A DNA stretch of 64,000 nt, from the NCBI RefSeq assembly GCF_001073085.1, contig NZ_JVFV01000008.1, positions 56,279 to 120,278 of the forward strand, given 5' to 3'. Positions within the stretch are counted from its first letter, which is position 1; every line of letters starts with the position of its first letter. A program made the translations under genes and the position numbers. This document shows positions 55,987 through 64,000 of this stretch, in pieces. The stretch comes from Streptococcus pseudopneumoniae. GTDB taxonomy: Bacteria > Bacillota > Bacilli > Lactobacillales > Streptococcaceae. The notes under the pieces were generated by a model that ran no database searches, had not been told where the DNA came from, and saw only the letters and a list, made by a program, of their open reading frames with translations.

Positions 55987-56484
55987 ATGAGAGTAAACTA
56001 TAAAAATACCCCTGAAAAAAATCAAACTCTGGCAGAAATAATCATCCCACCCTTGCTTAATTTACTCAAAAGTTTAACCTTGTTAGAAGAGGAAATTTTT
56101 GAGCGTAACAGAGCACTGGATAAGGAAAAAGAAGGCCTTGGTATCCCAGCAAATCAAGTTCATCCCAAGTGGAATGAACTTATGGATGACTATTTTCAGA
56201 GGCAAATGCAACTTCTAACTGGACGAGTGACTCAAAAATACTTGGAAGGAGGAGTTCGGAATTCTTATGGCTCCCCAAGTGAGTATAACTATGTTCAAAC
56301 GAATGATTTTTCTGTCGATTTTATCATGACAAAAGCTGAAGAAGCAAGAGTCATCACCCATTATCAAGAAGCTTTAGAAATGAAGCATCAGTTTGTACTT
56401 AGATTGGTGGATGGAAATTGGCTACTTGATGAGAAATTTTACAGTTTTGAGGATGAGGAAACTTGGTATCTCGACTCACTTTGA
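55987..56484 (+). CDS. NTF2-fold-like immunity protein
   Basis: A 165-residue protein. A helical N-terminus (AEIIIPPLLNLLKSLTLLEE) is followed by an NTF2-like beta half ending in HQFVLRLVDGNWLLDEKFYS, a pattern seen in NTF2-fold immunity proteins of Rhs and T6/T7 toxins. AAGAGG precedes the ATG. Fold assignment is by eye. Confidence 0.55.
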   Translation: MRVNYKNTPEKNQTLAEIIIPPLLNLLKSLTLLEEEIFERNRALDKEKEGLGIPANQVHPKWNELMDDYFQRQMQLLTGRVTQKYLEGGVRNSYGSPSEYNYVQTNDFSVDFIMTKAEEARVITHYQEALEMKHQFVLRLVDGNWLLDEKFYSFEDEETWYLDSL

Positions 56485-56532
56485 CCAAGATAGCTTTGCT
56501 TCCCAACTGATATGTAAAAAAGGAGAAGTCCT

Positions 56533-57309
56533 ATGAAATTTTTGAAAAATCTATTTGCTAGTAAAAAAGAAAAGTCAGAGAAGAAAAAGACCCTTACCTA
56601 GTCCATGCCCCTCTTCAAAGGCAAGCAGGCCTATTCTTTAGACCAGGTCGTTCAGGATTTAAAATCTCACTGGGCGCTTGAAATTTCTGAAGTTTCTGGG
56701 GATGATTCTAGTGCAACCTTTGTGATTGATGGTGCTCTCGTTGCGCTGGCTTTAATGGATTTGCCTATCCCAAGTCAAGAATTTGAAGAATTGTATGCCT
56801 ATTCTTACCTCTGGCAGGATGTTGAGAAGGAAACACAGGAGCACACACAACACGCCATTGTTTCTATTTTGTCTGACAATCTTTCGCCAGTAGAAACTTA
56901 TTCCCTATTAACTAAAGTCAATGCCTCTATCCTAAAAACTAGTCAATCATCTATTGGTATTTATCAGGGTTCTACCACCTTGCTCTTACCCAAAGATCTT
57001 TATCTAGACCTGGCTGACCTTTTGAAAGAAGAAATGCTTCCCCTTCAACTCTTCAACCAGGGAGATAAAACTAGTATTTACACTTATGGTTTGAAAGAGT
57101 TTGGAAAAACTGAGATTGAAATTATCGAGTCTCCTATGAATAGCGATGACCTATATTATTTTCTCTTGTCTATTCTTCAGTATGTTTTAGGCAGTGATGT
57201 CACCTTAAAGGACGGTGAAACTATTGGCTTTTCAGAAGATCAAAAAATCAAAATCACTGAGTCAAAAGCAGTCTTTCTAGAAGGTAATTCCTTAAAATTA
57301 GATGTTTAA
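56533..57309 (+). pseudogene. DUF4261-like gene with a broken N-terminus
   Basis: The native start (AAAGGAG, then MKFLKNLFASKKEKSEKK) runs into TAG at 56599-56601. The frame is open again from 56605 and encodes 234 residues with VQDLKSHWALEISEVSGDDS, FVIDGALVALALMDLPIPSQ and a DUF4261-like end. Reading the other frame across the break gives DPYLVHAPL. A one-base and a two-base deletion would explain both. The ATG at 56605 has no ribosome site, so expression is doubtful. Confidence 0.7.
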
Positions 57310-57352
57310 ACCATGATTTATAATTGAGTGTCCTTCCTAGATTGGTGGTTTT

Positions 57353-57820
57353 ATGAAGCGTGATATAAAGAAGTATTATCTCTACCGATTTCTGGAATTT
57401 AGATTTGAAAAACTCTCTTGTAAGAATCCAAGTCTAAAGAAAATAAAGCCAGAGAAGAGAGAAAAAATCGTTCTAGAGGCTACTCGAACTAGTCAAAAGA
57501 TTATTCTAGTTCTTGGAATTCTCTACATCCTTTTAAATTCAGCCCTCTTCATTTACCTAAGGATAAGTGATTTTCACCCACCTTTATTTACTTGGTTTAC
57601 TGACTACATAGACTATTTGGGTGGACTGATAAACGGAGAATGGGGCGTTAGTTGGCGTCAAAAGAAAGCTAGTTTTTTGATGATTGCTATTTTGGCTATG
57701 CCTATTGTGGTCATAGAAGGCGGCCCCTTCTTCTTGCTGGTTTTATTAGTTGGGAATTGGGAATTAAAGAGAAAGATAAGATTTGAGAGAGAACATAAAG
57801 GAGTAGAGAGCAATGGGTAG
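57353..57820 (+). CDS. two-segment membrane protein
   Basis: A 155-residue protein. A basic cytoplasmic N-terminus (KRDIKKYYLYRFLEFRFEKL) precedes IILVLGILYILLNSALFIYL, a short outside loop, and FLMIAILAMPIVVIEGGPFF running into LLVLLVGNW. It overlaps the next gene by 8 bp, so the two are co-translated and may form a complex. The family is unknown. Confidence 0.6.
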   Translation: MKRDIKKYYLYRFLEFRFEKLSCKNPSLKKIKPEKREKIVLEATRTSQKIILVLGILYILLNSALFIYLRISDFHPPLFTWFTDYIDYLGGLINGEWGVSWRQKKASFLMIAILAMPIVVIEGGPFFLLVLLVGNWELKRKIRFEREHKGVESNG

Positions 57821-58829
57821 AACGGTGATTATAGGTACTTTAATAGTTTTCGCAATCTTTAATTTGCTACTCGGTCTGGGCTTTTATCTCTTTCTAAAAA
57901 AGAGGAAAGAGAATGGGCAGTCATTGTACGAAACTCCTGTAAATCAACAAACTCGAACAGAAAAACTGGAACTAGGTGAGATTTTGGTCTACCTGTCCCT
58001 GATTGCAATTGCGGGGATGTTTGCTTTTCAAACCTTAAATCGAGGTGGTGTTGGGAATTCTATTTTAGCTAAAATGATCCTCCTCCCAGCTATAATGGCT
58101 CTTTTCAATGCAAGAAAAAGGACTGGAAAGTCTTTACTTGCCCTCCTTATAACCTTTATGGTATTTCTAGTAGGAGTTATGTTTAATCTCACGATTGGTT
58201 TGCCACCTCAAACACCAATTTTGCAAATTAATGAAAGTAAAATCACGTTAGCAGAAACCAAAGCAAGTGATCTGATGAAAGCTGGATTTGATATCTATGT
58301 AAGACAAGGTGATGGTGCTAGCGACTACGAATACCTCCTGACAGATGGCAATTTCCAAAAGTATGCAGGCAATAAAACAGTCACCATTGAAAAAGGCTTC
58401 AAGCTTGATAGTAATGCTGTTCCCTACGCTCCCTATCTCTTTGCAAAAGATGGCATAGTTCTTGGGAGTATTTCCTTTTACGGGGCAGAAGATAAGGACG
58501 TGGTTCTAGAAGATTCTAAGGTTATTCAGGTCCGATTTAACAAGGAAAGCATTGAAGCAGCTATAGAACATTCTATAATTTTGAAATTGGATGAACTCGA
58601 CTTGACTACTCGACTGGACCTTCCACTTGTTCAAGAAACTTTCAAAAAGCATCTATGGTCAATCCCCCCATCACATACAAGTGATGTCACTCAATTGTGG
58701 TATGGATTACAGTGGTCAAGTAACAGTGACTCTCTATTTTGGAATGAGTATTATAGTCTTATCCGTCTAGATGAAAATTATTTGATGACTGATTTTGAAC
58801 TAGCTGCCAAAGTAGCGCGTGATGAGTAA
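57813..58829 (+). CDS. four-helix membrane protein with ETKAS ectodomain, paralogue
   Basis: A 338-residue protein with four membrane segments (VIIGTLIVFAIFNLLLGLGF, LGEILVYLSLIAIAGMFAF, KMILLPAIMALF, LLALLITFMVFLVGVMF). A ~190-residue ectodomain follows with ITLAETKASDLMKAGFDIYV. It has the same architecture and core motif as the minus-strand protein at 52372. It is the last gene of the island. The role is unknown; a membrane immunity or sensor protein is possible. Confidence 0.65.
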   Translation: MGRTVIIGTLIVFAIFNLLLGLGFYLFLKKRKENGQSLYETPVNQQTRTEKLELGEILVYLSLIAIAGMFAFQTLNRGGVGNSILAKMILLPAIMALFNARKRTGKSLLALLITFMVFLVGVMFNLTIGLPPQTPILQINESKITLAETKASDLMKAGFDIYVRQGDGASDYEYLLTDGNFQKYAGNKTVTIEKGFKLDSNAVPYAPYLFAKDGIVLGSISFYGAEDKDVVLEDSKVIQVRFNKESIEAAIEHSIILKLDELDLTTRLDLPLVQETFKKHLWSIPPSHTSDVTQLWYGLQWSSNSDSLFWNEYYSLIRLDENYLMTDFELAAKVARDE

Positions 58830-58993
58830 TACGATTTTGAATAGTTAGCCTTGCTTATGCCTATCTAAAGGAATTAAATTATTTAGTTTCTTTTTTTGTT
58901 TTTTGATTTAAATTTAAAACGATTTCCATTTTTAAGTTAAATAAATTTTACGAACGAAAAAATTAATTTATTAAAAAAAGTTTCTAAAAATAC

Positions 58994-59022
58994 TTTACAA
59001 GTCTCTGAAAACATGATATAGT
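58994..59022 (+). promoter_or_regulatory. promoter of the structured leader RNA
   Basis: TTTACA (58994-58999), 17 nt, TATAGT (59017-59022) with extended -10 TGA before it. The 165 bp between the last island gene and this promoter is AT-rich and featureless. Confidence 0.8.
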
Positions 59023-59028
59023 AATGAA

Positions 59029-59359
59029 GCTTAGAAAATGAGATGATGTTTTCTAGCAAATATAAACCCGAGTAAAAAATGCCTACGGACAGGCAGGGTT
59101 GAATGCCGAAGCGTGGTTGAAAAGCCACATTATTGATAGGGTTAAAAGCCTACTTTTATAAGTTGATGTTAGAACACTAGTTCTAATTCGTATACATTTG
59201 TTAGTGTGGTGAAAGCACACGTCATCTTGTGAAACGATCAATAAAGTACGTAATATTTGCTACTAGAGAGTTAGGAAACATCAGGAACAGACATACTCAA
59301 AAGAAACAAACATAAACACGTCAGTAGATTGTAGAGCAGGTGCCAACCTGCTCTTTTTT
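59029..59359 (+). ncRNA. large structured RNA upstream of the polyamine operon
   Basis: About 330 nt from a good promoter to an intrinsic terminator, with no convincing frame on the plus strand. The two ends pair over 200 nt: TGATGTTTTC (59044) with GGAAACATCA (59274), and TCTAGCAAATAT with ATATTTGCTACTAGA. Internal hairpins are GCCT/AGGC (59081-59094), GTGG/CCAC (59114-59129), TTAGAAC/GTTCTAA (59169-59187) and GTGTG/CACAC (59204-59220). This is either a stand-alone ncRNA or an attenuating leader of the decarboxylase operon. The raiA-type RNA class is a possibility from memory, not established. Confidence 0.7.
59333..59359 (+). terminator. terminator of the structured RNA
   Basis: AGAGCAGGT and ACCTGCTCT form a perfect 9-bp stem with a four-base loop, followed by six T. 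The decarboxylase gene starts 41 bp downstream. Confidence 0.9.
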
Positions 59360-59399
59360 CATAAGTATCCTTTAGAGCCTTACACAAGGTGAAAAAACT

Positions 59400-60878
59400 A
59401 TGATAAAGGAGTATGTCTTTATAATGTCAAATCAAAACCAAGCTCCCATCTATGAGGGGCTGGTCAAATTACGAAAGAAACGGATTGTTCCCTTTGATGT
59501 CCCTGGTCACAAACGTGGCCGTGGGAATCCAGAGTTGGTTGAACTTCTGGGTGAGAAATGTGTAGGAATTGATGTCAATTCTATGAAGCCTTTGGACAAC
59601 TTGGGACATCCTATTTCGATTATTCGAGAAGCAGAGGAACTAGCGGCTGAGGCTTTTGGTGCTGCTCATGCCTTTTTAATGATTGGGGGGACCACATCAT
59701 CTGTTCAAACCATGATTCTCTCCACTTGTAAAACTGGAGATAAGATTATTCTTCCGCGTAACGTACATAAATCAGCTATCAACGCCCTTGTTTTGTGTGG
59801 TGCTATCCCCATCTATATCGAGATGAGTGTGGATCCTAAAATCGGTATTGCTTTGGGGCTTGAAAATGAGCGTGTGGCGCAAGCTATTAAGGACCATCCG
59901 GATGCCAAGGCTATCCTAATTAACAATCCAACCTATTATGGGATTTGTTCAGATCTTAAGGGACTAACTGAGATGGCTCACGCTGCAGGAATGAAAGTCT
60001 TAGTAGATGAAGCCCACGGTGCTCATCTGCACTTTACAGATAAACTTCCTCTGTCTGCTATGGATGCAGGAGCAGATATGTCGGCTGTATCCATGCATAA
60101 ATCCGGTGGCAGCTTGACTCAAAGTTCCCTTCTTTTAGTTGGCAATCAGATGAATCCTGAGTACGTACGTCAGATTATTAATCTGACACAGTCGACATCA
60201 GCATCCTACTTGCTAATGTCTAGTCTAGATGTTTCTCGTAGGAACCTAGCCCTTCGTGGCAAAGAGTCGTTTGAGAAAGTCATTGAGCTATCTGAGTACG
60301 CACGTCGTGAAATCAATGCCATCGGTGGCTACTATGCCTACTCAAAAGAGCTGGTAGATGGTGTATCGGTTTGTGATTTTGATGTAACAAAGCTGTCAGT
60401 TTACACTCAGGGGATTGGTCTAACAGGGATTGAAGTTTATGATCTCTTACGGGATGAATATGACATTCAGATTGAGTTTGGTGATATCGGGAATATCTTG
60501 GCCTACATTTCAATTGGTGACCGCATTCAAGACATTGAGCGCTTGGTAGGTGCTCTGGCTGACATCAAGAGACTCTACTCGCGAGATGGAAAAGACTTGA
60601 TTGCTGGCGAATATATCCAACCAGAGTTGGTGCTATCTCCTCAGAAGGCCTTCTATGCAGATAGAAGAAGCTTAACATTAGACGAGTCCATTGGCCAGGT
60701 ATGTGGGGAATTTGTCATGTGTTATCCTCCAGGAATTCCAATCCTAGCGCCAGGTGAACGGATTACACGAGAAATTGTCGATTATATCCAATTTGCAAAG
60801 GAACGTGGTTGTTCCCTCCAAGGAACGGAAGATCCAGAGGTCAATCACATCAATGTTATTGAAAGAAAGGAGAACTAG
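59400..60878 (+). CDS. Orn/Lys/Arg decarboxylase
   Basis: A 492-residue PLP-dependent decarboxylase of fold type I, likely making cadaverine or agmatine. The substrate cannot be fixed from sequence. PLP lysine is K234 in VSMHKSGGSLTQSS, and VDEAHGAHL (202-210) binds the cofactor. The N-terminal FDVPGHKRGRGNPEL is typical of this short Gram-positive type, which lacks the long wing domain of the E. coli CadA/SpeA-inducible enzymes. AAGGTGA precedes this ATG. A later ATG (59424) is an alternative start. It opens the polyamine operon and abuts speE. Confidence 0.9.
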   Translation: MIKEYVFIMSNQNQAPIYEGLVKLRKKRIVPFDVPGHKRGRGNPELVELLGEKCVGIDVNSMKPLDNLGHPISIIREAEELAAEAFGAAHAFLMIGGTTSSVQTMILSTCKTGDKIILPRNVHKSAINALVLCGAIPIYIEMSVDPKIGIALGLENERVAQAIKDHPDAKAILINNPTYYGICSDLKGLTEMAHAAGMKVLVDEAHGAHLHFTDKLPLSAMDAGADMSAVSMHKSGGSLTQSSLLLVGNQMNPEYVRQIINLTQSTSASYLLMSSLDVSRRNLALRGKESFEKVIELSEYARREINAIGGYYAYSKELVDGVSVCDFDVTKLSVYTQGIGLTGIEVYDLLRDEYDIQIEFGDIGNILAYISIGDRIQDIERLVGALADIKRLYSRDGKDLIAGEYIQPELVLSPQKAFYADRRSLTLDESIGQVCGEFVMCYPPGIPILAPGERITREIVDYIQFAKERGCSLQGTEDPEVNHINVIERKEN

Positions 60879-61739
60879 ATGGATTTATGGTTTTCTGAAG
60901 TTCATACTCCAGATGTGAAATTGTCGCTTAGAACTGCTAAACAACTCTATGCTGGAAAAAGTGAGTGGCAGGATATTGAAGTATTAGATACTCCAGCTTT
61001 TGGAAAGATTTTGATTTTAAATGGGCATGTCTTGTTCTCAGATGCAGATGATTTTGTCTACAACGAAATGACTGTTCACGTTCCTATGGCTGTCCATCCA
61101 AATCCCAAGAAAGTCTTGGTTATTGGGGGTGGTGACGGTGGTGTTGCCCAAGTATTAACCCTCTATCCAGAATTGGAACAAATCGATATTGTAGAACCAG
61201 ATGAGATGCTGGTTGAGGTTTGTCGAGAGTATTTTCCAGACTTTGCTGCAGGACTTGATGACCCTCGCGTCACCATTTACTACCAAAATGGACTGAGATT
61301 TTTGAGAAACTGTGAAGATGATTACGACATTATCATTAACGATGCGACAGATCCATTTGGCCATACAGAAGGACTCTTTACCAAGGAATTTTACGGTAAT
61401 AGTTATAGGGCTCTCAAAGAGGACGGAATCATGATCTATCAGCATGGTAGTCCTTTCTTTGACGAAGATGAGTCAGCTTGCCGAAGCATGCACCGTAAGG
61501 TCAATCAAGCCTTTCCAATCAGCCGGGTTTATCAGGCACATATCCCAACTAGTCCTGCTGGCTATTGGTTGTTTGGATTTGCATCGAAAAAATATCACCC
61601 TGTCAAAGATTTTGACAAGGAAGGCTGGAAAAAACGTCAGTTATTTACGGAATATTACACTGCAAACTTACATGTGGGGGCCTTTATGTTGCCTAAGTAT
61701 GTAGAAGACATTTTAGAAGAAGAGGAAGGAAAAAAATGA
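60879..61739 (+). CDS. speE: spermidine synthase
   Basis: A 286-residue aminopropyltransferase that transfers aminopropyl from decarboxylated SAM to a diamine. The nucleotide site is VIGGGDGGVAQVL (~82-94), and the catalytic Asp region is IINDATDPFGHTEGLF. Length and motifs are standard. It starts directly after the decarboxylase stop and overlaps the next gene by 4 bp. No SAM decarboxylase (speD) is present in the window. Confidence 0.93.
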   Translation: MDLWFSEVHTPDVKLSLRTAKQLYAGKSEWQDIEVLDTPAFGKILILNGHVLFSDADDFVYNEMTVHVPMAVHPNPKKVLVIGGGDGGVAQVLTLYPELEQIDIVEPDEMLVEVCREYFPDFAAGLDDPRVTIYYQNGLRFLRNCEDDYDIIINDATDPFGHTEGLFTKEFYGNSYRALKEDGIMIYQHGSPFFDEDESACRSMHRKVNQAFPISRVYQAHIPTSPAGYWLFGFASKKYHPVKDFDKEGWKKRQLFTEYYTANLHVGAFMLPKYVEDILEEEEGKK

Positions 61740-62995
61740 GTCGTTTATTAGTTATTGGATGTGGGGGAGTTGCCCAAGTTGCTATTTCAAAGATTTGCCA
61801 AGATAGCGAAACTTTTAAAGAGATTATGATTGCTAGCCGTACCAAGTCAAAATGCGATGACTTGAAGGCTAAATTAGAAGGCAAAACAAATACTAAGATT
61901 GAGACAGCTGCTCTTGATGCTGACAAGGTAGAAGAAGTGATTTCCTTGATTGAAAGCTACAAACCAGAAGCTGTTTTGAACGTAGCTTTGCCTTATCAAG
62001 ACTTGACTATCATGGATGCTTGTTTGGCAACAGGTGTCCACTATATCGATACTGCCAACTATGAGGCTGAGGACACAGAAGACCCTGAATGGCGTGCTAT
62101 TTATGAGAAACGTTGTAAGGAACTTGGTTTTACTGCCTACTTTGACTACTCATGGCAATGGGCTTATCAAGAAAAATTCAAGGAAGCAGGTCTGACAGCT
62201 CTTCTTGGTTCTGGTTTTGACCCAGGGGTAACAAGCGTCTTTTCAGCTTATGCACTCAAACATTACTTTGACGAAATCCACTATATCGATATTTTAGACT
62301 GTAATGGTGGTGACCACGGTTATCCATTTGCGACAAACTTTAACCCAGAAATCAACTTGCGTGAGGTTTCTGCACCAGGTTCTTACTGGGAAAATGGAAA
62401 ATGGGTAGAAGTCGAAGCTATGTCTATCAAACGTGAGTATGATTTCCCACAAGTTGGTCAAAAAGACATGTATCTCCTCCACCATGAAGAAATTGAATCA
62501 TTGGCGAAAAACATTCCAGGAGTTAAACGCATTCGCTTCTTTATGACTTTTGGCCAATCTTATCTAACGCACATGAAATGTTTGGAAAACGTTGGTCTCC
62601 TTCGTACAGATGCTATTAACTTTAACGGCCAAGAAATCGTACCAATCCAATTCTTGAAAGCCTTGCTTCCAGATCCTGCTAGCCTTGGCCCACGTACAGT
62701 TGGTAAAACCAATATCGGCTGTATCTTTACAGGTGTCAAAGATGGCGTTGAAAAGACAATCTACATCTACAATGTTTGCGATCATCAGGAATGTTACGCA
62801 GAGGTTGGTTCACAAGCCATTTCTTACACAACAGGTGTTCCTGCCATGATTGGGACAAAATTAGTGATGGATGGTACATGGAAACAACCTGGAGTTTATA
62901 ACCTTGAAGAGTTGGATCCAGACCCATTCATGGAAGCTTTGAATAAACACGGTTTGCCATGGGTTGTGGTAGAAAACCCACAAATGGTGGACTAA
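61736..62995 (+). CDS. carboxynorspermidine/carboxyspermidine dehydrogenase
   Basis: A 419-residue saccharopine-dehydrogenase-like enzyme. With NspC it forms the alternative spermidine route: aspartate semialdehyde plus a diamine is reduced to carboxyspermidine. The Rossmann motif is VIGCGGVAQVA at the N-terminus. DYSWQWAYQEKFKEAG and LGSGFDPGVTSVFSAY are typical. ATGA overlap couples it to speE, and a one-base overlap couples it to nspC. Confidence 0.9.
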   Translation: MSRLLVIGCGGVAQVAISKICQDSETFKEIMIASRTKSKCDDLKAKLEGKTNTKIETAALDADKVEEVISLIESYKPEAVLNVALPYQDLTIMDACLATGVHYIDTANYEAEDTEDPEWRAIYEKRCKELGFTAYFDYSWQWAYQEKFKEAGLTALLGSGFDPGVTSVFSAYALKHYFDEIHYIDILDCNGGDHGYPFATNFNPEINLREVSAPGSYWENGKWVEVEAMSIKREYDFPQVGQKDMYLLHHEEIESLAKNIPGVKRIRFFMTFGQSYLTHMKCLENVGLLRTDAINFNGQEIVPIQFLKALLPDPASLGPRTVGKTNIGCIFTGVKDGVEKTIYIYNVCDHQECYAEVGSQAISYTTGVPAMIGTKLVMDGTWKQPGVYNLEELDPDPFMEALNKHGLPWVVVENPQMVD

Positions 62996-64000
62996 TGAAG
63001 TTAGAACAAGTACCAACGCCAGCTTATGTCATAGACTTGGCAAAGTTAGAAGCCAACTGCCGCATTCTACAATATGTACAAGAAGAAGCTGCTTGCAAGG
63101 TTTTGCTTGCCCAGAAGGCGTATTCCCTCTATAAAACCTATCCTTTGATTAGTCAATATCTGTCAGGCACGACAGCTAGTGGACTCTATGAAGCTAAGTT
63201 GGCTAGGGAAGAATTCCCTGGAGAAGTCCATGTCTTTGCGCCTGCTTTCAAGGAATCAGATATGGAAGAGTTACTGCAAATATCTGATCATATTGTTTTT
63301 AACTCAGAGAGACAACTACGAAAATATGGTCAAGTTTGTCGTGAAGCTGGTATCAGTGTCGGTCTACGCCTCAATCCTAAATGTTCAACGCAGGGTGACC
63401 ACGCGCTTTATGACCCTTGTGCTCCTGGCTCTCGTTTTGGAGTAACTTTGGAAAAGATACCAAGTGATTTATTGGATTTGGTTGACGGGCTTCATTTTCA
63501 TACCCTCTGTGAGCAAGGAGCAGATGATTTACAAACGACTTTGAAAGCAGTAGAAGAGCAGTTTGGAGCCTATTTGCATCAAGTCAAATGGCTCAATATG
63601 GGCGGTGGACACCACATCACAAGAGATGACTACGATGTGGATTTGCTGATTTCTGAAATCAAACGAATACGAGAAACCTATAACGTAGACGTCTACATTG
63701 AACCTGGAGAAGCTATTGCACTTAATGCGGGCTATCTAGCGACAGAAGTCTTGGATATTGTTGAAAACGGGATTGAGACCTTGGTGCTAGACGCCTCGGC
63801 AAGCTGCCATATGCCAGATGTTCTTGAGATGCCTTATCGCCCTCCATTGAGAGATGGTTTTGGAGCGCAAGAAAAACCTTATACTTATAGACTCTCTTCA
63901 AATACTTGCCTGACAGGGGATATCATTGGGGATTACAGCTTTGAAAAACCGATTGAAATCGGCGATCGTCTCTATTTTGAAGACATGGCTATTTACTCCT
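62995..64000 (+). CDS. nspC: carboxynorspermidine decarboxylase, 3' end beyond window
   Basis: The first 335 residues of a fold-III PLP decarboxylase that converts carboxy(nor)spermidine to (nor)spermidine. PLP lysine is K41 in LLAQKAYSL. HFHTLCEQG, WLNMGGGHHIT, EPGEAIALNAGYL and ASASCHMPDVLEMPYRP match the family. The start ATG overlaps the previous stop by one base. The frame is open to the window end. Confidence 0.92.
   Translation, partial: MKLEQVPTPAYVIDLAKLEANCRILQYVQEEAACKVLLAQKAYSLYKTYPLISQYLSGTTASGLYEAKLAREEFPGEVHVFAPAFKESDMEELLQISDHIVFNSERQLRKYGQVCREAGISVGLRLNPKCSTQGDHALYDPCAPGSRFGVTLEKIPSDLLDLVDGLHFHTLCEQGADDLQTTLKAVEEQFGAYLHQVKWLNMGGGHHITRDDYDVDLLISEIKRIRETYNVDVYIEPGEAIALNAGYLATEVLDIVENGIETLVLDASASCHMPDVLEMPYRPPLRDGFGAQEKPYTYRLSSNTCLTGDIIGDYSFEKPIEIGDRLYFEDMAIYS

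Noticed and set aside
58937..59128. 63-residue minus-strand frame starting MAFQPRFGIQPC
   Set aside because: It lies across the structured RNA and its promoter on the opposite strand, has no ribosome site, and the pairing pattern explains the sequence better.

Overview
This window looks like a chromosome segment from a mitis-group Streptococcus (S. mitis, S. oralis or S. pneumoniae relatives). The reasons are low G+C, two polyhistidine triad (Pht) surface proteins around an AdcAII/Lmb zinc lipoprotein with AdcR-type operators, the gene run pepT-hemH-mnmE-tdk-prfA-prmC-tsaC-glyA-(lysozyme-like)-rlmCD, and a lysine decarboxylase/spermidine synthase/carboxyspermidine operon. The species assignment is inference from gene content. 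No tRNA, rRNA, CRISPR array or intact insertion sequence was seen.

Region 1 (1-7.9 kb) is a zinc-acquisition locus: pht, then adcAII(lmb)-pht as an operon. Both promoters have the same layout, with a -35/-10 pair and 17-nt spacer followed one base later by two abutting 12-bp AdcR-like palindromes. Region 2 (8-21.9 kb) is conserved housekeeping: pepT and mnmE on the minus strand, then a tightly coupled plus-strand series from tdk to glyA and its downstream genes. The orphan ferrochelatase hemH carries an 18-residue tandem repeat tail. The series ends at rlmCD.

Region 3 (21.9-41.6 kb) begins immediately behind rlmCD and is a plastic, AT-rich accessory island. It starts with the scar of a mobile-element methyltransferase tail and a conjugative-element-type small membrane protein. 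It then holds orphan genes, an AbiE-like antitoxin/nucleotidyltransferase pair, a dead YSIRK surface adhesin, and a two-gene operon whose first product has a HEPN-type Rx4H motif. It also has a CPBP protease, an alpha/beta hydrolase, a GntR-controlled ABC transporter, a MerR/TipA-type-controlled ABC exporter, and three copies (one full, two truncated) of an ADP-ribosylglycohydrolase gene. Several intergenic spaces share a hairpin-plus-direct-repeat element that may have guided the rearrangements.

Region 4 (41.8-58.8 kb) is an array of about twenty mostly small plus-strand genes resembling immunity proteins of polymorphic toxins (DUF1877, CbrC, DUF6892, DUF4261, DUF4300 and unnamed families). 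A lipid kinase, an RDD protein, a hydrolase and a methyltransferase are interspersed. No toxin is visible, and several members are broken by single stop codons or short deletions.

Region 5 (58.9-64 kb) starts with a promoter, a ~330-nt RNA closed by a long-range helix and an intrinsic terminator. The polyamine operon follows: Orn/Lys/Arg decarboxylase, speE, carboxynorspermidine dehydrogenase, and nspC running off the window end.
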